In this document: positions 42,176-52,931 of the stretch, one piece after another
Layout of the letters: each line of letters begins with the position of its first letter
How positions within the stretch are numbered: the stretch's first letter is position 1
Assembly (NCBI GenBank): GCA_013368445.1
Contig: JAACJO010000038.1
Span: forward strand, 124,001 to 188,000
From: Leucocoprinus leucothites
Lineage: Eukaryota > Basidiomycota > Agaricomycetes > Agaricales > Agaricaceae
Length of the DNA stretch: 64,000 bases
Reading direction: 5' to 3'
Position numbers and translations under genes: made by a program
The notes under the pieces: model-generated
Databases searched by the model: none
Seen by the model: only the letters and a program-made list of their open reading frames with translations
What the model was told of the DNA's origin: nothing

Positions 42176-44664
42176 ATGCCCCGGGCCGTCAAACTCGCTC
42201 ACGTCTCTGAAGACTTCCACCATCCGTATCGTCGGGGTGCAGATCCCCATGGCTCTACTCCTCAACCTTGGACATCTGTGCCTCAACAACCTCCTGCGCC
42301 TCAACAATCTCCCGCACCTCAACGACATCCGTTTGAGTTTGTGGAGCCGTATCGCTGGACTGCAGATCCCTACGGCCCCACTCCTCAACCTTGGACACCT
42401 GCGCCTCAACGATATCTTGTGCCTCAACGACCTCCTGTGCCTCCTGCTTCTACGATTCCTACTCCTGCACCACCTCATGGAGAGCCCCCTAATCCAGCGT
42501 CTACTCTCTCGCCTTTCCCTTCTCCGACTCCTGGCCTTCCCCCTCTTACTTTGTCTACCCCCAGTCTGTCATCTACTCCTTCCTCGCAGCCGCAAAATTT
42601 TCATGCACGTGAAATGTTCCGCAATGCACAAGGCTTCATTATGCATAATCCTCAATTCATCGACGCCTCCCATGGAGGCTCTGGTGAGCTATACAGTCCC
42701 CTTAAGCTCGCCCACTGATCCTATGTGACAAGTAGGCCTCGAACGACTTCTCAGGTACTCGATGCCGGGCGCATTCCACGACTCAGGCGCTCGCTACCCA
42801 CCCCCAAAATGCCACCTTGGCACTCGAAACGACTACATCGACCTCATCACCAACTGGGCGCTGGAAACGTCGGATCGCAAGGAAGCTATTCTTTGGATGC
42901 ACGGTCCCTTTGGCGTTGGCAAGTCGGCTGTTGCGCAGAGCTGCGCCGAGGCCCTGGAGGCCATGAACAAACTCGCTGCTACCCTCTTCTTCTCCCGTTC
43001 TAATTCAGATCGCGACGACCCTCAGTGCGTCTTTACATCCATCGCGTATCAAATTGCTACCATTTGCCCGTCGTTCGGCGAAATCGTCAACAGGCGCATG
43101 ATTGACCACCCTGCTCTCGCGACAAAGTCACTGACAAAGCAGTTTGAGGACCTGCTTGTTCAACCCCTTAGTCAGGTTGATATCACAGAAAACGGTCTTG
43201 CTGGACGCGTTATGATCATTGATGGACTGGATGAGTGCCGTGGAACGGCAGAGCAGTGCGAGATCATCAGGATTATCGCTGCTTCCGTCGACAAGCGTAC
43301 AACACCCTTCCGTTGGTTCATCACCAGCCGCCCTGAAGATGCTATCATTCGCACCATGAATTCCACTGCCATATCTACCATTTGTTCTCATATTGAACTT
43401 CCTGTATCCCGCGAGATTGATCACGAGATCCTGGTCTACCTGACCGACGAGTTCAACGTGATCCGCAACGATCATGGCCTTCCCGAGTCGTGGCCATCGG
43501 AAGAGGCCCTTGCCCTGCTTGTTGAACGTGGTGCTGGGCTGTGGATCTATGTGTCAACAATCGTTCGTTTCATCAAAGATGAAAACTCCCTTGGCCCCAA
43601 AGACCAGCTGTGTATCGTGCTTAAGTTTGCAAAGGAAGTCTCTGCCAAGGTTGGGCCGGACAACCCTTTGGCGGAGATGGACTTTTTCTATACCCTTATT
43701 ATGCAACAAATCCCGCTAAAGGTCAGGACAACAGTCCGGAAAATCCTCCTGGCTCATTCTACATGGAGTGAGACTCCATTCCGTATTGCCGCTGTCCTCT
43801 GCCTTTCCGCAGAGCAGCTTCGCCGTGCCTGTGCTTCCGTCCAGTCAGTCATGGAGCTCCAAGGCTCTAACCTCAATTCCATGCGCATAAAATTTTACCA
43901 TGCATCATTCCTTGATTTCATGAATGATCCCCAGCGGTCCAGGGACCTATGTATTCAAAGTGACTTCTTGATTGGATGCCGACGGGAGCTTTTAGGGTGG
44001 CTGTATAGTGTCTGTTCTCGGAGTACAGGTACTTTTCCCGACCCTCTATAGTGTTTCTTGCTCTGACGGGATGCCACGTTTTAACAGGGAACTGCCCTGT
44101 GTTACCTTCAGATACTATCCTCCCAGAAGGCATATCGGATGCTAGGTACTATGAATTTGTTTTGGCTTGGTTTTGGAGGCTTAGTGCAATACCCGAGCAT
44201 CCATTTGATTCTCAAGCTGCTATGTGTTTTGCGTGGCTTCCATTCCGGAATATGCTCAGGTTGCTGGATAACAGTATCGGGTGGTCAATTGTTTGTTATC
44301 GGATAAGAGACAATGTAAGTTTCCAATACCATCTGGTGCCTTGGATTATCACTCATTACGTGACGGTGTTTGTAGCTCCCGGCTGAACGTCGCGACAAGA
44401 TCACTCGACAAGGCAAGTGTCCGATCCCAGGGTGCACAAATACCCAGGATGTCTGGATTTTGGGGCATGGAGAGAATGAAGTGGTCCCTGGGCAATTGAA
44501 GCATGGTATTGGCTTTGTGGTGAAGAAGAACGATCAAAATGTCCGTAAATGCTTGCCTAGTTATTTATCTCCATGTTCTGAGTGCTTTACCCCAGCGACG
44601 CAAGGACGGGTGTATCTGTGGAGCTTGGGATGCAGACAGATTGCGACGAGGGTCAGAAAACTGA
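42176..44664 (+). CDS. NACHT-B, NLR-like STAND NTPase
   Basis: Five exons: 42176-42683, 42736-44028, 44088-44314, 44376-44540 and 44596-44664, encoding 753 aa. About 85 percent similar by eye to NACHT-A in the NACHT domain. Walker A GPFGVGKS, Walker B VMIIDGLDEC and WFITSRPED are intact. The N-terminus is longer because a Pro-rich unit (PHGSTPQPW / PYGPTPQPW) is present twice. The exon 3 donor used in A and C is mutated (GT to AT, 44302-44303), and the next GT 12 nt downstream restores the frame, adding Ile-Arg-Asp-Asn. The Cys cluster remains (CICGAW), but the acidic tail is lost through an earlier TGA. The stop is 17 nt before the target duplication of a 6.1-kb transposon. Confidence 0.82.
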
Positions 44665-44689
44665 CATTGAGGACACGGACGATGATAAC

Positions 44690-44962
44690 CAGACTCCTTC
44701 CCAGGCGCCGGGATGCTGATTATATAACTTTTTTCCGAAGTTTAACCGAAACTTCGTAAGTTAACGCATCCCGACGACTGGCACGAAATGTAGTGTACAT
44801 TTGTTTACCAATACCATCCGTTGCCCAGCCATCGTATTTTGATCGATGCCATCAGCCCCCAGACGGCTATCATATGGCCATCACTAAGCCATCAGCGCGC
44901 CATCACCAATGACCTCAGATGTGTGGGAACCGCGCTCGCCACTGCCAAATTGAGAAGGGCAC
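44690..44962 (+). repeat. Left terminal inverted repeat of the 6.1-kb element
   Basis: Contains a hairpin (CGAAGTTT-AACCG-AAACTTCG, 44737-44757) and four GCCATCA motifs between 44845 and 44905, spaced irregularly. These subterminal repeats are candidate protein-binding sites. It reads continuously into the helicase 5' region, so the repeat may also act as its promoter. Confidence 0.85.
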
Positions 44963-44994
44963 ACGCACATTGTTTGTTGATTGGTTCCTGTTCC

Positions 44995-47480
44995 ATGTTT
45001 CCCAGAAGAAGCCCTCCTTCCATCCAGGAAATCCGCGAGAAAGTCAAGTCTCGTTTTGGTTACGAGCCCTGTCTCTTCCAAATAGAAGATGCATTGGCAC
45101 AATTCCGGGGCGAAGATTGCATCACCATTGCTGCAACGGGTTCCGGGAAAACACTGACTTTCTGGATCCCCTTGCTTTTTTTGCCAGGAATTTTGATTTT
45201 GATAACAGCTCTTAACATCCTTGGAGATCAAAATGTGGCAGAGCTCAAAGCACTGGGTATTGAAGCGGTTAATGTGACTGCAGAGAACTCCACAGATGAA
45301 TTGTTCAAGGTACCTATATATGAACTCTAATTAAACAACACCCTCACATACTATGGCAGGAAATCCAGTTGGGTGTGTACCGTGTAGTCATAATTAGTCC
45401 TGAGAAGGTTCTCCAGGACATACGTACTCAAGCATTGTGGAAAGATATCAAGTTCGTGTCGAAACTGATTGGGATCTCCTGTGACGAAGGTCATTGCATC
45501 AGCCACTGGGGAGTGACATTTCATCCCGAATACGGTCAACTAGCTCGCCTGTGATGGATCTTACCTGTACCAGTCCTGTTTCACATAGTATCCACCACAA
45601 TGCCCCACAGGATATTGCAAGATGTGTAGGAAAAGCTAAACATGCATTCCAACAATACTACTATCATTCGAACATCAAATAATCATGCAAACATTCATCT
45701 AACGGTTGAGCCTATGCAATATCCAATCAGCAGCGCCAAGGATTTGATTCGTGTCCTGCAACTCACCAATGACAAGCAACTACCGAAATTCATGGTCTTT
45801 GTTAACAAGCGACGCGAAGCGGAGGAAGCGGTGGAGAGAATCTGGGATGATACAGTCATTGTTAATAAGGAGCGTGGGGTAGAGGAAGTGGTAGTTTGGG
45901 ACGATATGCTGAGATATCTTGAGGACAGGATCACTTACTTCCATTCAGGCATGAGCCCCGAATTTCGAGAGAGCCGCATTGCGATGTTGAGGCACGGTGA
46001 GTTGTGGGGCATCATCTGTACAGATGCTGCAGGAATGGTGAGTCCAGAACTTTATGGCTTGAAATTAATACTCACTTGTTGTCCAAATAAGGGGCTCGAC
46101 TTGCCTGATGTAGAGCTTATCATCCAGGTGGGCTATACATCATCGTTATGTACACTGTTGCAGCAGTTTGGTCAAGGTGCGTGTCAACGGAATCGACACG
46201 CGATCATGATCTACCTTGTTGAAGCCCAGTACATCGATAACACACCGCAATCAAATGCTGCTGTCAAGCGAAAACAAAAATGTCAGGAGGCTGAGGATAG
46301 GAAGAGGGTGAAACGGTGGTGGTTACAAGTCAACAGTGATGCCCAAGTCAGTTCTGGAGGAAATGCTCGTACGTCAGATGCAAATGGAGGAGAACATATA
46401 CAAGACGATCACTTACCAAAGGCAATCTGTTGCGACCCTGCCAAACTACAATTTCCCTCACCATACTGGATGTCGAATGAGGAGTATGAAGAGGCGGTGA
46501 TGCTTCTATTCATCAATGCCTGCAGTCGAGGCTTCTGTCACCATATTGTCTGTGACTGCTACTTTGGGAATGATCTCGCAGGTTAGTAACAGCAATTACA
46601 TTCTAAAACTCAATAACATGGCTTACCATTCACTGCAGATGCGTACGATGAGTGCATTTGTGCATGATGTGGTGAGAGGGAGAGTGGTGAGATGGCTGAT
46701 GGGACCAGATTGTCACAGCTTCTCTGTTGTGACGGGTGCTTCCCAGACTTTGTCAAATTGCCATCACCACCACTTGCTAAATGCCCTCGTGCCCAATGCA
46801 CCTTCAAACCCAAACCGTTCGACATGGGCCCCACCGAGAGGAAGCTAATAGCTGTACTCTGTGAGTGGAGGAGTGAGGCTTTCAAGACCTCGCCGTTCAA
46901 GGACCAAGGTGGTCTTATTGGAGCCCAGCTCCTGATGACCAATATCCTCCTTGAGCGTATTGTTAATTTGGCACATTTTGCCAAACTTCCTGATGTCTCT
47001 GCTCTCAGTAAGCAGACTGGCTGGCGTTACACGGCGACTTACGGCGCAGCTATCCTGGCACTTGTGCACCTTCACATTCCCAAGAATGCCCCCCCTCAGA
47101 GTCTGCCAAAACTGTCTCCGCCCCCTTGACTACTGCAACTCCTAGTACTTTAACCACATCCACCGACAATGTGTTATCCGCAGGCTTCATGAGGGCCTCA
47201 CAGCACTGCTGCAGATTTTGCAGATCGATATCTCACATTGGTATGTTTTAGTGACACAAATAGCCGATGATTACTTATACAGTTGTTGTAGCTGGTAATC
47301 CTCACTGTCCTTGCTACAATGACTGGCTGGAAGTTTGGCATGAGAAGGATGCAAACAAGGAGAACACTGTGCCCACTCAACGCCAATGCTGCTCCTGCAA
47401 AGAGCTTGGACATAGGTCAGGGAGCACCAAATGCAAGAATTCCAACCTGGCGGACAAACAGCATTCTCGTCCACTCATTA
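44995..47480 (+). pseudogene. RecQ-like DEAD/DEAH helicase of the transposon, three nonsense codons
   Basis: ATG at 44995 (MFPRRSPPSIQEI). Exon 1 (44995-45309) has the Q-motif region FQIEDALAQF and Walker A AATGSGKT. Exon 2 from 45360 has CDEGHCISHWG (DEAH-type Walker B, the DExH-CISxWG form typical of RecQ). The second RecA domain follows: TYFHSGMSPEFRE, a 54-nt intron (46038-46091), GLDLPDVELIIQVG and QQFGQGACQRNRH. A Cys-rich region (46640-46800) and a terminal zinc-knuckle-like CCSCKELGHRSGSTKC (47386-47433) end the gene. Stops interrupt it: TGA 45552-45554, TAG 45627-45629 and TGA near 46660. It would unwind DNA, possibly in transposition; it is no longer functional. Confidence 0.8.
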
Positions 47481-47506
47481 CATCGTTGAACAATGCTGTA
47501 TGTCAT

Positions 47507-50418
47507 CTATTCTATCTCCAGGTCTCCTGCATCTACCTCGACTAAAAATTCATTGATCCCCTCGTTTACATAGATATCTTCGTTGACATCTGTCCCGTCA
47601 CTTCCACCTCCAGTCATCTCGTCATCTGAATCTGTTCCCCCAACATCTACGTCCATCCCACCATCCTCGACCCCTTCCTGACTGAGTTGTACCACACCAG
47701 ATGTCTGTGCCTCGTGTAGTCCTTGTAGAATTTGGTCTGGCGCTTTATACTGAGCTTTTCTTCCCGGTGTGAATATATGCAGTTTATTTCTGGTGAATTC
47801 TTTGTGGAGTTTCTGGATTGTCTGTGTCATATCCGGTGGTGAGTGTCGGAGTGTCCGATGCACCAGATAGAAGCCATTCTCAACAGTAACATGACAATCC
47901 CTGAAAAACTCGATGAGTATAGACTCCTCGAGTACTCACTCTAGACTCCGATTGACGCCTGTGCCGCCATAAATGACCTACAGAAAATTCAAATCACATA
48001 GCTTTCTGTAGGTGTAGAAAACTCGCCTTGGTATATAAATTGTTTCTTTCAACTAACCAATCAATCCCACAAAAGCCGTTTGGTTTACCAGTGGGATTAC
48101 AAAGCCAGTTCATCTGAATGATCTCGCTACAGTATATTCAGGTGAGTATCAATTCCAGTACACTGAAGAATATCACTCACGCCAACTCAGAAGGATATAC
48201 TTTATCCAGCTTCATCTTAAATTCAGCCATATGATGAGCATACTTGTGCTTTCCCATAGCCTTGAAAATGTAGATCCAATATGCCAATAGTTCCTCGAAG
48301 CGGCCAATGTCACCGGCTTTGATCCCATGATGAAGCTTGAGATAAAGCAGCTCATCTCAATTGTGCAGTATTTGATTTTTGAAAATACCATCTCTATGTA
48401 CAACCTCCCGACTCTGCAGATTGCACAATTGGGTGACGTCGCCAACATATTTCTTGACAATCAAATACGACATCTCTTCAATCAATTCCCAGGAAGGCTC
48501 AGCCACTGCAAATGCCTTGAGAGAATTCCAGGTATTATTTCACTGCTTTGCCTCGACGGTCCAACTATTAAGCATGGCAGCCCAAATATCATGATGGATA
48601 ACCTGATGTGTTCTTTGGTAACCAGGTTTTGACACAAAATTCCCAGAGTCATTTGGATGAAGAATACCGGCATGATTGAACATGCTGTTCAGATCCTTTC
48701 TAGAATCGCCAGGCTGTACCCAAGTTTGCCATAGTGCATCTGCACAGGCCATCTCAAAATGAAATAGGCCTGGCACAAATACAACATACTAGAAATGCCG
48801 CTTGGGTGTGTCTTCCACACGCCATGTCCGTTTTGCAGATTCAAGTCGCTCCTTTGTTAGAAGATCACCATGGATCAATATTACCCATGCAGTGATATCT
48901 GTGTCACCTAGTTTCATGTTGAAGCTCTTACTGCCAGCCTCGCCAATACCCCCTTGCCGTAGAAGTTCCTCCATGACCTGCATATTGCCATCTGCAGTCG
49001 ACTCCTTAATATGCATTGCTCAACAAGGTGTTTGCTGTGTTTTATGAACAGGGATTGGTTTCACAGGATCTGGTGTAGCCAGATATTTTTTATATCTTGA
49101 GAAACCTGGAGCCTGATGAACAAGAATATGCCGAACATGCCATGCAAGCTGCTGTAGAAGTGGACTAAGTTGAGTGTCCAATTCCTTAATCCCCTCATCT
49201 GGGTGGAAGAATACATCCAAGTCATTATCACTGACATGAATTGGTCTTGTGGCTTTTCAGTTATTGGGATCACGATCCCACAGTTCTTCTGAGCACTGGA
49301 GATGATGTAATTTATCTTTGATTTCAATCGGGGGGATGGTGGTGGCAGAAGTGGCGCTGACAAATGAAGTGTCATTCTTGACAGTGGGTTCTGCAACTCT
49401 GAATGACATGTCAAAGTTATCATAAGCGAATGCTGTTGTCATCTTGCACACAGAGTCTCAAAGCCTGGCACTGGCATCCTGTGATAATGATTTGATGGCA
49501 GAGTGGATTGAAGTGAGGCTAATAGATAAACCAGCATGTGATAAGACTTCGATAACTTTCTCGGGGACTGATGCTGAATGATAAAAGATCCCGAGAATGC
49601 TTTGAAGATGGTTGCAATGTCGATTTGAGCTTTGCAAAAAGATGGAGAGACAGACAACAGATCTCTAAATAGCAGTTTTATTGATCAATGACTTGAAGTT
49701 CATTAATGATCGAAACTCTCACAATCACCGGAAGGACAGCACTGAGCTGGGCTGCACGTGCTCCACTCTTTTTTGATTGTCTCCTCTTTGAAATTCCATC
49801 CTGCTGCTCACTTGTTGTGGCCTCCAGGTCTGAGTCCACATCAGTGAGGTCCTGCTCTTCAGCTATCTCAGGTTGGTTGACCTCCTCTTCATCTACCTCA
49901 CCAAGCTCATCAAGAATGGCTTCTCATTTTGAACCCAACCTCTGGAAAGCCCCATCCTCTCGGTCCCTCTGTTCTTCTTTCATATACACCCTTCGAAAGT
50001 CCGGCCAAGCATCCAAACAATGATTGATTAATTTCCAGGTTGAGGGGGCAAGTGATCGCATTTTTAGGGCAGCATCTTTCATGAATGACCCCTCCATATC
50101 TGACATGTCTGCAGTTGTTGCATGGAAATGTAGACCGTGACCTCACTGCGACAACTCGTGGATTTCCTTTCGAAGCTTCTTAACAACTAAATTGAAGGCC
50201 CATGAGAAAACATCATCAGTGTGATGATTATTCAGGCTTCCTAGGACATTTTCGACCTCTTCTTTTGAGAGAAAACAAGCTCCGGTCTTTTTACGGCGGC
50301 CCTCCTTTAAGGCCTCGGAGATGAATTGGGGTATGGTGATTGCATTATGCTCCATTGAAGCAAGCACAACGTGGAAGGGATTTGTGGAGGTCATTGAGTA
50401 GGACTTCAAATCATTCAC
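47507..50418 (-). pseudogene. DUF6589-type protein of the transposon, many nonsense codons
   Basis: Minus-strand gene with an ATG at 50418 (MNDLKSYSM). Recognisable order: LLxSMT-like N-terminus, NNHHTDDVFSWAFNLVVKK, DNFDMSFRVAEPTVKNDTSFVSATSA (about 49330-49430), WVILIHGDLLTKERLESAKR (about 48870-48930), FVPGLFHFEMACADALWQTWVQPG (about 48700-48775), GNFVSKPGYQRTHQVIHHDIW, LKLHHGIKAGDIGRFEELLAYW (about 48250-48340) and WLCNPTGKPNGF. These are the hallmarks of fungal DUF6589 proteins as I know them; biochemical function is not established. In-frame stops at 50143, 49924, 49258 and at least four others make it dead. A Glu/Asp-rich tail ends near 47507. Confidence 0.75.
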
Positions 50419-50540
50419 AAGTACGTGGGTTTACATCTTTCTGATAAGAGTTTATCATTTCCTATCGCAGATGCAGGAAGATTTATCATTTTATCATTGC
50501 AACAGTAACACCAGGTCTCATTTTGGCAAGTGATGACGCG

Positions 50541-50812
50541 TGCCCTTCTCAATTTGGCAGTGGCGAGCGCGGTTCCCGCGCATCTGAGGTCATTGGTGAT
50601 GGCGCGCTGATGGCTTAGTGATGGCCATATGATGGCCGTCTGGGGGCTGATGGCATCGATCAAAATACGATGGCCGGGCAACGGATGGTATTGGTAAACA
50701 AATGTACACTACATTTCGTGCCAGTCGTCGGGATGCGTTAACTTACGAAGTTTCGGTTAAACTTCGGAAAAAAGTTATATAATCAGCATCCCGGCGCCTG
50801 GGAAGGAGTCTG
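50541..50812 (-). repeat. Right terminal inverted repeat of the 6.1-kb element
   Basis: Reverse complement of 44690-44962 with about four differences, in each of which this copy has C (on the element strand) and the left copy T, or G against A. Includes the same hairpin and GCCATCA motifs. Homology stops sharply at GTGCCC (50541). Confidence 0.88.
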
Positions 50813-50821
50813 GATGATAAC

Positions 50822-52279
50822 CAGCTTAGTAGGTATGGTATTCTTGCCCCCAAGTCACCCAATCATAGTCATTTCGCTCGTTAATTACATGGCATCACAT
50901 TGATGCTGTATTGTATACGAGACCAATCTCCTTCACCCGTTCACTGCGCTTAAACCTCAGATCGTTGCGTGCGATTTTACATTGTACGTCCAACGGCCAC
51001 ATTACCGAAGGCCCGAAAACTCATTTCTCATTCATGTTCATGCAATGCTTCTTATGTTGACGGACACACCTCACCCCTATTACAGATACCATATACACTG
51101 TCTCTTGGATTGATATCATCTACATTCGCACTCTACCACCCTCCTGGCTCCTCGTTTCGACTCTCAAGGCCCTGTACGTGCTTCATACACGAACTCCGAA
51201 CAGCCACTGTCAGAAAGTATCGGTGAGGGCTACTAGCCACCGCTTTCACCCAAAATGATACCTCCATAGACAGAGGCACCCAAAGATCGGTGATTAGGCG
51301 GGAGGACAGCACTGGGTCTCTTACCTGAAGGTGACGTCCTCGCAAGAGCTACTCGTAGGGTGCTCGGGTCCATTTTGTCTACTAGGTGCCCGATGAGAGA
51401 AAAGTTTAAGGACATAGGATTGGAAGCGTAGCTCTGGTATGAGGTGGTTTGATCGGTCAAACATCGCCCCAGGGGTGCCGGGAGATGTGTGTGTGTCGAG
51501 AACACATCTTGCGACACGGAGGTTTGATATGGAAGTGTACCCGTGGGGCGTTGCTGAGCAGAGATGTGTGAGGCAATGGAGGAGCGGAGGAGAGTATAGC
51601 GATATTCGAATAGGAGATATGGGTAGGCGTTGTGACCACTAGAAAATGGCCGCGAGAAAATGCCACTCGCAGTCGGTATCGAGTGCTACGATGGTTAGTT
51701 ACACAGAGCCATACATATATATATCCCAGGACCTCTGGACATTGGACGCCCTTCTTGTCGTAGTACCTGCAAGCAACCCCGCTGCTTCTAAACTTGAAAT
51801 CTTCGGAATCGTTGAGATGACCAAGGTCGAGCTTTGTACTCCAGATCGGTATAGAGGGCCCGCAGAAAGCTCCTTTGCCCAGTGCTTTGAGTTCGTCTTG
51901 AGTGGATTCAAAGAAAATTGAAACAAACTGTACGGCGGAACTAATATGGACAAGTGCTGCGGGCGCTTGTCTGGTGGGCTGAGTTGGAAGAGAGATGCGA
52001 CTCGAAATGCGACATGGGCCGGTTGGAAGTGAAATCGAAGGACCATTGAGATATCTATGAAACGGTAGTGAGTTTCTCCCGCCAATGACATCGTTGCTAC
52101 ACATTCAACGTGAAACTCACCTGTCCGCTACTCATGTACCAAATGTGCCATGCGTGATCATCAACCTTCTGTGTGATCGGCGAGCGCGTCGAAGGTTGAG
52201 GTTCGAACGTTCAAACTTGACTTCAGTGTGAACGTAAGCCTAGGTATGGTCTACACATGTTGCTAGTTTTTCGGTGGTG
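50822..52279. other. Post-NACHT block and unclear minus-strand frames
   Basis: 50822-51230 continues the sequence that follows the other NACHT genes. 51457-52104 contains an open minus-strand frame of 215 aa, and 51699-52091 another of 130 aa; neither shows a domain. The same block, with an internal deletion, recurs at 57910-58760. I see a donor-like GTAACTAAC near 51700 and think this is a decayed or short-exon gene, but cannot model it. Confidence 0.35.
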
Positions 52280-52931
52280 TCAGTCAGAGAACGGCATGGG
52301 GTAGATTATGACATACCTCCTAAGAAGTGTCGTCGCCAGCTTGGCACACTGGCCTGTCGACCGTCCAAATGGTGAAATTCCTCCGATCTTCTGTTGCAGC
52401 CCAGGTGGCTCATGTATCATCGGCGCCATTCTCTCCGCTTGCTGAGCGCGGGTACTTGCGAGACACTTAGATAATGTGGGCAAAGATGACCGTCGAAGTT
52501 TGCGCATGGTTGTAAAACGGATGTGTATGCGTGCAGTGAAGAGGTGATGGAGGGATTGAATTCCTAATTAGATCACGTGCCATCAAACTTGTTGCTCAGC
52601 GCTTAGCTGTTCATTTCCTGAATATACATTCCATGTTTCTCCCACCGACCTATGCTTTTCAGGCGTGGATGGGGGTCGCTAGGTGCAAGCTGTCCTGTGC
52701 TTCCCAGTACTCGACTGCTGTGCACTGATAACCGAGGTTAGGAACTCGGCTTCAACCTTTAGTATATAACAATATCATCGATGGAGTCAGGCCATACACC
52801 ACGCTGGTGCATCGTGTGTGTATTATGAACTTACGATGCACAGCTACAGTATTCGCTTCTATTCCCTCCCCTTGCTATCCCCCTTCTAGCTTTCTACTGC
52901 GAGTGTCTTCGCGCGTACTCAGCTACCCACA
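52280..52931. promoter_or_regulatory. Upstream region of NACHT-C with exon-like repeat
   Basis: 52320-52507 (minus) reads KLRRSSLPTLSKCLASTRAQ and QQKIGGISPFGRSTG, the best preserved example of the recurrent exon-like segment. The palindrome CACCACGCTGGTG is at 52798-52810, 122 nt before the NACHT-C ATG, matching its place upstream of NACHT-A. Confidence 0.5.

Larger units (their letters stand above)
44690..50812. mobile_element. 6.1-kb TIR transposon carrying a RecQ-like helicase and a DUF6589 gene
   Basis: The ends are CAGACTCCTTCCCAGGCG (44690) and its complement (50812). The terminal inverted repeats run about 272 bp (44690-44962 and 50541-50812), with only about four differences seen, all transitions. 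A 9-bp direct repeat GATGATAAC flanks it (44681-44689 and 50813-50821), and the homologous sequence after NACHT-A has no insertion. The left arm of the element encodes a helicase on the plus strand; the right half encodes a DUF6589-type protein on the minus strand. Long inverted repeats with a 9-bp duplication resemble Mutator-like elements, but no Mutator-type transposase is seen. Superfamily not assigned. Confidence 0.9.

Noticed and set aside
44995..50418. In-frame TGA codons read as a recoded amino acid
   Set aside because: TGA is used as a normal stop in the lyase (alternative frames) and in VIT and HypX contexts, and TAG and TAA also interrupt repeats. Decay is the simpler explanation.
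44690..50812. Helitron
   Set aside because: A helicase is present, but there is no Rep/HUH motif, and the element has long TIRs and a 9-bp target duplication, which Helitrons lack. The helicase is RecQ-like, not Pif1-like.
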